A stretch of DNA of 64,000 nucleotides from Neofusicoccum parvum (Eukaryota > Ascomycota > Dothideomycetes > Botryosphaeriales > Botryosphaeriaceae): positions 1,488,001 through 1,552,000 of the forward strand of contig CP087219.1 in the NCBI GenBank assembly GCA_020912385.1, written 5' to 3'. Positions 55,602-64,000 of the stretch are shown one piece after another; the first letter of the stretch is position 1, and each line of letters starts with the position of its first letter. The notes under the pieces are model-generated. The model saw nothing but the letters and a program-made list of their open reading frames with translations, ran no database searches and was not told where the DNA came from. A program made the translations under genes and the position numbers.

Positions 55602-57021
55602 CCCTGTGCCAAGGTACGTCTTCTCTGTCCTGTCCTCATTGCGTCGGTGTGTGCTCTCAGCCATCGAACTCAGTATAGTAGTTCAAACAACGCTCGTGCA
55701 TACTTGGCACTGCGTGAGCGGTTGAGTCGTCTGTCGATGGTACGACCTCTGGTCAACTACCGCTTTCAGCCGAGGCTGGGCGTTCCACCTTTCGTGAGGC
55801 CACCATGTTGGCGTTGAAGTGAGCTCTTAGCGCTATTCTGGTGGTCTTCTAGAAGGGTTCTTGGAAGCACTTAGCGGCAGCGTGGCGGGCACTAACCACT
55901 CAAGCCCCGATCCGGCCGGGTTAGTTCCCCTCAGATTCCTGACTTGTCTGACTCTGTGTTAATTTGACTTCCACGTTTGCAACACCATCCGATCGCGCCT
56001 TGTACATGTGACGGGTGGTCGGGAATCTGCTGGCCGAGCGCGCGGTTGCACAGCGCTATGCTCATCATTTCGACAGGAGTCTTCAACACCTTCGCGCAAG
56101 TGAATACTTACACTAGTGGGCAGCGCCTAACGTAGACGGGTATACGCTCGAACTAGTCACAGAACACGAGAATCTCGAGTGCCAAGCACTCAGCCTGCAC
56201 CACGATGGCACTACCTGTACCTCCTGAACAGATACCTTCCTCACCTCTACATCGCAGCAACCGTGACATTGACCCATGCCTTGAAGATCTCCACGTACTC
56301 AAAATGCTGTTTCATTGGTAGCAGATCTCCTCAACCAATAGAGCAGCAGTAGAATACTGTTAGTCGCATGGTGCAGCAAGATGAGAAGACGATTCTTCTC
56401 CACAAAGTCTAGATCTTGCGCCCAGACTTTAGCGTACCACCTCCGCATGTATCGGCCTCGGCATACCGCTCGAACACGTTTGGTGAGGTTCGGTGGCTGC
56501 AATGAAACAAATTAGACTCGGGCCAGGTGTTTGACGAGTCGACCGGCATGCCGAACCACCGAAAATCTCGGTCCGCCAGTAACGGCCGTGCAGTCGGCTC
56601 AGAAGCACCTGTTATGTGCCGTGTTTCTGGGCTCATGATTTGAGAGATTCGAAGCATTCGTCAATTGAGGATATGTGCATGTTAGAGTCACCGTCTCGGT
56701 TGGGTACGTATCTGTGTCCAACTCGATCAACCCCTCGCCAGCAATCGGCGTGAAAATGCTAGCGCTGATTGGGAGCAAGGCTTTCGAAGTAGTGCTGCTC
56801 TCACCTGATAGCTGCCTCGTATGAATTAAACGGTCTGGCTTGGTCTTGCTACTTAGCACGAAAACAGCAACACTTCGCGACCATCCTTGGGTACTTGATG
56901 TGCCTATCTGCTACAGAGCGCGAGGAAATGGACACTGGCGCATATGTGCTCCTTGCCCTGGCCACGTCATCAATTTCTAGCTTGACTACTATGTAGCATC
57001 CACTGGAGGGCTTGGCTCGAA
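55602..57021. other. Intergenic, 1.4 kb
   Basis: No gene recognised. A half copy of the inverted-repeat core (GAAGCATTCGTC) occurs at 56651-56662. Confidence 0.45.
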
Positions 57022-57450
57022 CTACTCGAACTCCCACATCACCTTTGGGTCTTTCCCTCCTTCGACACTCTCCTTACCACTGACCACTCCAACTGCCACT
57101 TTCTCTTCATATGCAGCAGCTTTGGTGTCTTTGCATATATGAATTGATTTGCCTCGTTCGACGAGGGGCACCAAGCCGATCGGCTGCTTCATCTGATATC
57201 CCATTTCTTCCGTCCATTTCCTGGATTCCGACTCCCTCTGCTGCAAAAAGAACACACACTTGTAGTTTGAAGATGTTCCAGATTGGTGAGACTATCAGGA
57301 GGGATCGGAGAGTACTTATACCCAGAGATTCCGATCGATGTTCCCCGCTGCGAGATGAGTTTCAACTTCATTCAATCCTGAAGCAAGTTACTGTCTACCC
57401 CATACTGTCAGCTGCCTCAGATAATGCCACAGCTGACTCGATCGCTTCTA
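57022..57450 (-). pseudogene. 3' remnant resembling the C-terminus of a FAD-dependent monooxygenase
   Basis: Three consistently spliced exons can be read backwards from the stop: about 57450-57406, 57365-57322 and 57240-57022. Donors GTATGG and GTATAAG, acceptors GAATGAAG and TTTTTGCAG, and matching phases support them. The product contains AIESAVALSEAAD and HLAAGNIDRNLW, similar to the FAD-contact helix and the following helix of fungal FAD monooxygenases (commonly AIES/AIED..AVALAE). The last exon is Lys/Glu-rich (RKWTEEMGYQMKQPIG) and ends in KDPKVMWEFE. No N-terminal FAD motif (GxGxxG) or upstream exon could be found in the adjoining sequence, so the gene is probably 5'-truncated. The family call rests on short similarity and is tentative. 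Confidence 0.4.
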
Positions 57451-59361
57451 AAATTATGCCGATCGACAAATGAGCGTGTGGAGGTATCCACACCAACATT
57501 TACATGACCGCGTGGATCATGGCATCTGTAGGTCGCGAAAGGGCATATGTATTTCATCAATGTTTCCCATACCACCATGCCATCACAGCCAAGACGAGCC
57601 GTGCTGAGGGACTCCGGGGCTCTCGCAAGGCTTCTTGGAGAGCGACCGGTCTCCCGCAGCCATCAAACCAAACAAGTTTTGCACACGGCGGCGATCCGGT
57701 CAACAGTGTTTCCAAAGGGCTCTCGGCTAGGTAGCTGTGGCGTTCCGGGCCGATACTGGAAAGACTTGCATCCCGGCCGTGTCGTACGCCGGACCGGACG
57801 AAGCCAAGAAACCGGCCAAGAAGCCGACTCATGGTCGGCCAGCCATGCGACATGAGGCTCATCCTTTCGCGCGTTAAACGAGAGACATGGGCCTTTCTGG
57901 TCGTCTTGGCGCTGTACCTGGCCGGGCCTTGAACCTCCCTGGCGGTGGCTGGGAATACCTTGTGATGGATGGCGCAAGAACGCTTGCGCAAGCTCAGGTC
58001 CGAGGTGTTTTTGCACTCGCATCTCCTGGATCTGCAGAGATTCAAGCAGGTGAGGCGTCAGCTGGAGAATTGCAGCCGCTCCCTCATTGTACTTTCTGTA
58101 TCCCCAGACGCCCAACGAGGCCGCCCGGGCCGTGCATCCACCGTCCGGGGCGTCCGCCACTCGCGTCCAGACAGGAGCGCGGCGCACGTTTGCGGAGCGT
58201 CTAACGGCGAAGCTTCTCGAACAGGTGCAACATCCACACGCGTGAAGCAGAAAACGGTTCAAGGGAAATGGTGCGGCTCATGGTGAGGACGCCGTGGCGT
58301 CGGCGGTGACGCGTCTCTGGAACGGCGCCAAGGTGCGCGAGGCATCCCCCATCCCCCATCCCCAACGCCGCTCCCGCGCAGGGACCAGCCCCGCGCTCTC
58401 CAGTGGCGCCCATGAAACGCGCCGCGAACGGTCGGGAGCATGTCCTCGTCTAGTAAAAAGGCGCCCAGTTGGTCCATGGCGCCGGCTCCGACTGGCTTTT
58501 CCTGGCCGCCTCTACGCGCGTCGAATCAGCGACCCTCGCCTTGTCCTTCTTTTTTCCCACACCAGCACTAGGCGCGCAACGGCGCTTGCCATCGGAGGCT
58601 GAACGTCCCGTAGTCTGGGCTGATCTGCCCTGGCACGGCTTGCTCGTCTCTTGAGGTGCACGCGTTCCAGCCCGCCTTGAAACCCCAAGCAGCACGTCTT
58701 GGCTGGTGCACCTCACCTCACCTCGCCGTTGGTTCACAGCTGCCTTGAACCACACGTCTGCTTCACCTTGGCTGCTGCATTATGCAATGACGTCGGCCTT
58801 CAAGCGCAACGCGCGCTGACATGTTTGACAGCGCGGAACGAAACGGTCTGGCGAGAGGCTTGCGTGTGTTTGCACAAGCGCAGCGGAGCAGGCCTTGCCT
58901 CGAAACCGGACACTGCCGAGCAATGGCTGATAAAACATGCCGTTAAGCGATATGGCTGCCGTCCCATTGGCCACTCCACTGACTTATCGGCCACTAGGGA
59001 GATGACGGCCGGCCAAGCCAGTGGGAGCCCCGGCCTGCTCGGACGGACTTGACGAGACAAACACAAACAGCCAAGAGCTCCTATAGCTGGCCTGTCGTGT
59101 GTCGAAACGGTCCTTCCAGCCCTCTCCGGCGCAAACATGATCAATGCCTACCCTACACGCCGCAGACCTCCGCAAGCGCGCTCGGGTTGACGAGGTGCCT
59201 TCGGAGGGTGGGTATATATCGACTCGTTCCTCAGCGCCAGCAGCTCCATCATTCTCTAGTCCGGATTGCAGGGTCAATCGCCTTTTATACTTTCACTACT
59301 TTCTCTTCTTTCCTTTTCTTCCTTAGTCCCTCTTTTAATACGACCCGACTGGCGCGGAACG
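57451..59361. other. GC-rich intergenic region, 1.9 kb
   Basis: Long overlapping frames on both strands are Arg/Ser-rich and unconvincing. A TATA element for the sugar transporter lies at 59213-59219. No gene recognised. Confidence 0.45.
59213..59219 (+). promoter_or_regulatory. TATA box of the GPH transporter gene
   Basis: TATATAT, 149 bp before the ATG at 59362. Confidence 0.5.
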
Positions 59362-61097
59362 ATGAAGGCCGACTACTCAGACGAGAAGATCATTGTGGCG
59401 GCGGAGGAGGAGGAGGTGCCATTGAGGGTATCTGTCAGTGACATCTCGGATGACGATGAGGAGTATGCTGTCGGTCTGGACCATCTCCCCGAGGAGCAAA
59501 TATCCACCCTCCCCGAACTCAGCTCGTGGAAGATGCTGGTGTTGACGTTTCCCAATTTTGGGTCCGTGTTTCCCCTCCACCCAACACTTCCACCGCCACT
59601 GACGACCGAGGCAGCATGCAACTCGTCTGGACCATTCTCCAGATTTTTGGAACTGTAAGTCTACTGTGTGGCATTTCCCACAAACAACACGACGTCCAGG
59701 CCCATGCTAATGCAAACGCCTTGTAGTCCTACCTCAAGACTCTTGGCTTCTCCGAATCCGAAACGGCAATGGTCTGGCTGGCCGGCCCGCTAGCAGGCAT
59801 GTTCGGGCAGCCGGTCTTCGGTGTTCTCAGCGACCACTGCCGTAGCGCGTGGGGCAAGCGCAAGCCGTTCATCGTCGGCGGCTCGATCGTGACCATGGTC
59901 TGCATGCCCGTCTTGGCCTGGGCCGCCGAGCTGTCCCGCTACCGCGTCGCCGCGCCTCGTCCCTTTGGCCACTTGCACCCGCGATCGCACGACGCGCACG
60001 AGGCGGAAATCGAGGACGGCGTCGACGCAGTGCTGGCCAAGTTCATCGCTGCTGTCTCCATCTACATTCTCTTCATCGCCATGCAGGCCGTCCAGGTCGG
60101 CGTCCGCTCCTTGCCTGTTGACCAGGCACCCCCACACCAACAGGCGCAGGCCAGCCTCTGGGGCAGCCGCATGTGCGCCATCGGTGCCGTGACGGCAGGC
60201 CTCCTCGGCTTCATCGGCGACTCCACCTCCTTCAAGTTCCTCGCCGTCGTCTCCTGCACCCTTCTCCTCGCCGGCATCCTCATCAGCGTCCGCGTCCGCG
60301 AAGGCCCCGCGCCCAGCAACCCCGCCTCCCTAGCCGAGAAGGGCGAGACGACCACCGCACCCGCCGACGACCACGCCGCCCCGCTTACCATCCTCTCCCT
60401 CTTCGGCTTCATCCTCACAACCCTGAAGACGCTCCCGCCCGTCACCCGGCGCACCTGCCAGACGCAGCTCTTCTCCTGGTTCGCGTGGTTCATCATCCTC
60501 CAATACACCTCGACCTACATCACCACCCTCGCCGCCACCACCACGCCCCCCCTCCCCGCCACCGCCACCAACCGCGCCGGCACCACCGCCGGCCTCACCT
60601 TCAACACCGTCTCCCTCGCCATCAACGCCCTCCTCCCGTCCCTCATCGCGCTCCTCCCGCGCCGCTCCCCCACCCCGCCCTCCCCCCTCCTCTCCCGCCT
60701 CTGGCAAGCCTGCCACCTCGTCCTCGCGCTCAGCATGTTCGCCACCGCCCTCGCCCGCACCCCCGCCGCCGCCACTGCCCTCTTCGGCGCCGCCGGCGCC
60801 GCCTGGGCCGTCTCGCAGTGGGTGCCGTTCGCGCTGATCACGCGCGAGCTGGCGGTGCTGCGGGAGCGCGAGGGCGGCGCCCCCCGCGTCGGCACCGTGC
60901 TCGGCGTGCACGTCATCGCCAGCACGCTGCCGCAGGTGGCGTCGGCGTTTGTGACGACCGGGCTGCTACGCGTGGCGGAGGCGTTGGGGCTCGGGGGTGG
61001 TGTGGGCGTGGCGTTGCAGTTGGCGGGCGTGGCGGCGGTGGGGGCGGCGGTGTTTGGGAGGTGGAGGGGGAGGGTGTGCGAGGGGGCGGGGTTTTGA
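59362..61097 (+). CDS. GPH-family sugar (sucrose/alpha-glucoside) H+ symporter
   Basis: Three exons, 59362-59561, 59615-59654 and 59727-61097, with introns of 53 and 72 bp; 536 aa. Exon 2 (40 nt) encodes the start of TM1, giving FPNFGMQLVWTILQIFGTSY. An acidic cytosolic N-terminus of about 60 residues precedes it. MVWLAGPLAGMFGQPVFGVLSD and SAWGKRKPFIVGGSI are the TM2-TM3 loop signature (G.lsD....GrRrPfi) of plant and fungal sucrose transporters in the glycoside-pentoside-hexuronide cation symporter family. SRYRVA follows TM3, VQVGVRSLPVDQAP lies in TM4, and about 12 helices in total are seen. Function: proton-coupled disaccharide uptake at the plasma membrane, substrate inferred. The second half is extremely GC3-rich with long Thr/Pro-rich loops. 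Confidence 0.87.
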
Positions 61098-61712
61098 GGG
61101 TTCTTGGGGGGGTGAGGGTGTTAAAAGCGTTGAGTGTTTTGTGCGGTTCTTGTAGATATTATTTTCTTGAATAAGACTGATTGAGTTGGTCGAGTGCTGT
61201 CCGTTTCGGAGACCTGTGTGTATTGTGGGGATGTTCGTGACGGGCCACAACGTAGATGGACTGCTGTAGCTTGCTCATGGGTAGTTGGAGCATTCGTCCG
61301 GATAGGCTTGAGATCTACGTCAAAGAATTTCTGCCTCCAGACGAATGCTTCAACTACCCATCCGAGCAGCCTGCCTCACCTCAACATGCCCTTCTTGTCG
61401 ACCGACGACGCAGGCCGAAGTGTCAATCATACAATTACAACACGAGCCACGAGTTGATAACACCAAAAGTTCAGCAGCATGATCAATTAGACACTGTTCG
61501 ACCAGATAGCTGCCCGTTTAGTGCGGTCCAGTGTACGCAAGCTCAACCTTGAATAGCCCTTCCTCCATCAACACTTGCCAATAAACGCCCATCCCGACAC
61601 CGTATTGGGATGTCCCACAGATCGAAAGCACTTTTGGTAGTCCCGCGTTGTCTCTGCTCGTGTTTCCCCCCAGCCCGTCCCCAGCGCTGTTGACAGATAC
61701 CGCCTGCGTCGC
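61098..61712. other. Convergent intergenic gap with MITE-like element
   Basis: 615 bp between the GPH transporter and the coiled-coil gene; holds inverted-repeat copy b. No gene recognised. Confidence 0.5.
61277..61361. repeat. MITE-like inverted repeat, copy b
   Basis: 85 bp with 22-bp terminal inverted repeats that differ at one position. The left arm is ATGGGTAGTTGGAGCATTCG plus TC; the right arm is its complement with one change. The interior resembles copy c. Confidence 0.8.
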
Positions 61713-62054
61713 TCAGGTCTTCTTGTAGCCGTACGCCTCCCTGCACAGAACGTCCATCTCCATGCGGCAAAGCTCCATGTAGGCGTCCAGCTCGGCGACC
61801 TTCATGCTGAGGTGCCTCTTGCCGTTGAGCAGGCGCTGGATCTTCTCTTCGAGGGAGCGCAGGTGGGCGCGCTTGATCCTCGGCTGCGGGGACTCGGAGT
61901 GCGGAGGGAGCTTGATCATGGCTTCGTCCATGGCCTTGGGCTTTGTTTAGTCAAGTGAGGCTGTGATGGGGGAGGGCTTGCGCGCGCTTACCGAGGTGAT
62001 GGGCGTCTCCCGTTGCTCCTGGATGGGAGACAGCGGCGTGGAAGCCTTGGACAT
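61713..62054 (-). CDS. Small coiled-coil hypothetical protein
   Basis: Two exons, 62054-61992 and 61934-61713, with a 57-bp intron; 94 aa. The N-terminus is Ser/Thr/Pro-rich (MSKASTPLSPIQEQ), followed by a basic segment (RIKRAHLRSLEEKIQRLL) that leads into a helical heptad-like stretch (KRHLSMKVAELDAYMELCRM). I do not recognise it. It is divergent from another coiled-coil protein (499 bp between starts), which suggests the two may interact, though this is only inference. Confidence 0.65.
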
Positions 62055-62553
62055 GGTTGCGCGTTGTTTTGGGTGGTGTGAAGGTGTGCGTTGTGCTTGC
62101 TTGTGACGCGCGTGGAGGCGGAAGGCTTGTAGGCCTGGGCTGAAAGCGCTGGAAGACAGTGACAGTGAAGAGTTGTTTTGCGCAGGCGGGCGCGTGTGCG
62201 TGTTGTTCATATGCTTCTGCGCGCGACGCTAACCGAAAAGGGAGGTGGTGATGGCCTCCCTCTGCGACGACCACGTGCGGAGCTGGAAAAATTAGTCGCC
62301 GCTGCGGTTGCCGTGTTCATATAAGCCGCCCTCAACTTTATACTGCTCACTTCAACGACTCCTCACTCTTTCATCCAAGTTGGGGTAGCTCTACGCTGCC
62401 ATCCCCTCCTTCGGCCTCTCAGTGAGCCCCAATCACTTCAGCTCGCTGTCTCTTGAGCACCCCCAGTCCGGTTACCAAAGATCTGGTCCTTTGCTCTCCT
62501 AAGCCATCCTCACTATACCACTCCGCTCCATTCCACTCCACTTCAGAGTCGTC
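62055..62553. other. Divergent promoter of the two coiled-coil genes
   Basis: 499 bp with a TATAA at 62320-62324 (plus) for the right gene and pyrimidine-rich sequence before its ATG. Confidence 0.45.
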
Positions 62554-63315
62554 ATGGCATCCTCCTCGCTAAACATGACCTTCAAAGACGCACAACACTT
62601 TAGGGGAACAGCCCCCACAAGCAGTCTCATCAACCTCAGCATTGCGTCCGACAACGAGACCGTCCAGGCCATCCTCGACCGTCTCTTCACCACAGGTTAT
62701 CAGAACGCCGAGCCTGTCATCGTTCCCAACGCAGCCATGGCGGCGCCTCCGAGACGCCGCGTCGAGATTACCGATTTCTATCCAACCAGCGGCACCGGCA
62801 TCGAGCTCACCGTCCTGGGCCGCACCGCGCTCGAGTTCGAAGACGCACGCTTCGACGCCGAGATGCGTGTCCAGGTCCTGGAGGTGGAGAAGCTCAGGCT
62901 GGAGTGCACGATCGACAAGCTCAACGAGCAGATCGTGGCCAAGGACCAGCAGATCGCAGAGAAGGATCTGAGGCTCAACCACGGCTACCACATCATGACC
63001 CGCATGAACGCGCAGCTGGACGAGTTGCGTGCCAACCTCCAACGGGTTAGCAACCAGCTTAGAGAGAAGCAGAGGAGGTACATCCTGCGGCAGAGGGAGC
63101 TTACCATACAGGTAACCAAGAACAATGGGCTTACCAGGGAGCGGGAGCAACTGCAGAGTGAGCAGGATAGTGCCTTGAAGACGATTACAGAGCTACAGGC
63201 TCAGAACACGCTCTTGAAGAGGGAGCTTGAGGTGTCCAAGGGCAAGGACAAGAGCATCAAGAAGCAGGTAAAGTATCTCGTAAAGAGGCTCAAGGATCAG
63301 CTGACACTAGTCTAA
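62554..63315 (+). CDS. Coiled-coil hypothetical protein
   Basis: Single exon, 253 aa. Residues 1-90 are mixed (SSLINLSIASDNETVQAILD, then PPRRRVEITDFYPTSG). From about residue 95 to the end the chain is a long charged coiled coil with heptad leucines (RVQVLEVEKLRLECTIDKLN, IAEKDLRL, ELRANLQRVSNQLREKQRR, ELQAQNTLLKRELEVSKGK). No membrane segment, signal or enzymatic motif. I do not recognise the family. It could be a cytoskeletal or scaffold-type protein. Codon use is similar to nearby conserved genes. Confidence 0.75.
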   Translation: MASSSLNMTFKDAQHFRGTAPTSSLINLSIASDNETVQAILDRLFTTGYQNAEPVIVPNAAMAAPPRRRVEITDFYPTSGTGIELTVLGRTALEFEDARFDAEMRVQVLEVEKLRLECTIDKLNEQIVAKDQQIAEKDLRLNHGYHIMTRMNAQLDELRANLQRVSNQLREKQRRYILRQRELTIQVTKNNGLTREREQLQSEQDSALKTITELQAQNTLLKRELEVSKGKDKSIKKQVKYLVKRLKDQLTLV

Positions 63316-63770
63316 ACAATTCGTGGAGTAGCATCCGAGTCACCAGCCTGACAGCCACTTGTGGTCACGATCTTCGACCAAGAAGCTCCTGTCGAAGATC
63401 TTCAAGGGTCAGATGGCATAGGCAGTTGAATCAGTCATCCGGACGGTTTTGATAATCGAATTCAAGTACTTCTGCATCCTAACGAATGCTTCAATTGCCC
63501 ATGTGTGAACTGATTGCGATACATCCCGAAGCGACCTCATAGGTGCACGGTAGATTCGCGTGCGTGAGCTCCACCGTTCTCATTGGATCGACAACGTTCC
63601 ACGACATCAGGTTGGGCAAAAATCCCGCAAGGCTGCACAAGATCGCATCAGGCTGTCGCCTATTTAAACTAGCCTCGCTCCTGCAGCCTTCTGCCTGCGC
63701 CTTTCTCCTCTTTCCCCGCTTCCGAGAGATACCATATAACCCCCTCGTTTCCGAAGGTGCGCACAACTGT
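63316..63770. other. Intergenic gap with MITE-like element
   Basis: 455 bp; contains inverted-repeat copy c and the promoter of the HET gene. No other feature seen. Confidence 0.45.
63418..63503. repeat. MITE-like inverted repeat, copy c
   Basis: About 86 bp with degenerate terminal inverted repeats (left ATAGGCAGTTGAATCAGTCA, right complement ATGGGCAATTGAAGCATTCG). Internal TTCTGC.TCC..ACGAATGCTTCAA matches copy b. Confidence 0.65.
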
Positions 63771-64000
63771 ATGGGTCGATACGAGTACCATGAAATCGAA
63801 GGCCAAGATAGCATCAGACTCGTTATCTTGCATCCAGGAGAGGGCCTCCAACCGGTCACTTGCGACATAATAACCTGCGATTTGGACAATGCCCCCGACT
63901 ATGAAGCCCTTTCATACACATGGGCCGACGAAAACGGCGATAAGACCCCAAGTCAATCAATATGGTGTGGTCCCGACAAGCAACAGATCAAGGTTACAAA
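63771..64000 (+). CDS. HET-domain (heterokaryon incompatibility) protein, 5' part
   Basis: The ATG at 63771 opens MGRYEYHEIEGQDSIRLVIL and runs off the window after 76 codons without a stop. It shows the HET N-terminal pattern: IRLVILHPGE, then CDLDNAPDYEALSYTWADEN. The YEALSYTW block is the diagnostic HET motif. HET proteins trigger programmed cell death on non-self recognition after hyphal fusion, or respond to other stress; no partner is visible. Only the first part of the domain is present, so the C-terminal partner domains are unknown. Confidence 0.88.
   Translation, partial: MGRYEYHEIEGQDSIRLVILHPGEGLQPVTCDIITCDLDNAPDYEALSYTWADENGDKTPSQSIWCGPDKQQIKVT

Noticed and set aside
57557..58262. 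Overlapping minus frames of 162 and 199 codons
   Set aside because: Arg/Ser/Pro-rich, no motif, and cannot be spliced in phase to the FAD monooxygenase-like remnant.

Overview
The window is nuclear DNA of a filamentous ascomycete (Pezizomycotina). Genes are interrupted by short GT-AG introns of about 41-85 bp with CTGAC/CTAAC-type branch sites. Characteristic fungal families are present: HET domain, DUF6594, PL3 pectate lyase, DUF3425 bZIP, chitin synthase, GPI-anchored cysteine-rich protein. PL3, GH51, phenolic acid decarboxylase and small secreted proteins suggest a plant-associated fungus, possibly a dothideomycete; the genus cannot be read from the sequence. No tRNA, rRNA or CRISPR array was recognised. 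Exon models below were built by hand from splice signals, reading phase and family expectation.

Left part (1-16 kb), GC-rich, mostly core genes: 5' part of a glutathione S-transferase-like gene (-), a GT90/CAP10 glycosyltransferase (+), a catabolic serine/threonine dehydratase (+), protein prenyltransferase alpha subunit RAM2 (-), an unknown 621-residue protein with a His/Lys block and a (TCG)20 poly-Ser tract (+), a BTB-like protein (+) and a phenolic acid decarboxylase (-).

Chitin/amino-sugar cluster (17.1-27.4 kb): a chitin synthase-type GT2 (-), a GPI-anchored CBM18 + NodB chitin deacetylase (+), a nucleotide-sugar 6-dehydrogenase with the GGHCIP active site typical of UDP-N-acetylhexosamine dehydrogenases (+), and a GH18 chitinase without a signal peptide (-). 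Together they would polymerise GlcNAc, deacetylate it, supply a uronic acid sugar nucleotide and trim the polymer. This is the best candidate here for an undescribed polysaccharide pathway.

Middle, more AT-rich (28-41 kb): a secreted GH51 arabinofuranosidase with a 16-nt micro-exon, a second BTB-like paralogue in opposite orientation, a small secreted 10-Cys protein, a secreted L-amino-acid oxidase-like flavoenzyme, a GPI-anchored Cys/Ser/Thr-rich protein and an MFS transporter with a 15-nt micro-exon.

Conflict-type island (41.6-50.1 kb): a caspase-like/pseudokinase fusion (-), a small SH3-like protein (+), a DUF6594 membrane protein (+) and an active-looking kinase/ankyrin fusion (-). The architecture resembles fungal allorecognition or regulated cell death loci. 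A HET-domain gene starts at the right edge of the window.

Right part (52-64 kb): a DUF3425 bZIP regulator, a PL3 pectate lyase, the 3' remnant of what may be a FAD monooxygenase, a GPH-family sugar transporter, two divergent coiled-coil proteins and the partial HET gene. Three copies of an ~85-bp inverted-repeat (MITE-like) element lie in the gaps of this part.
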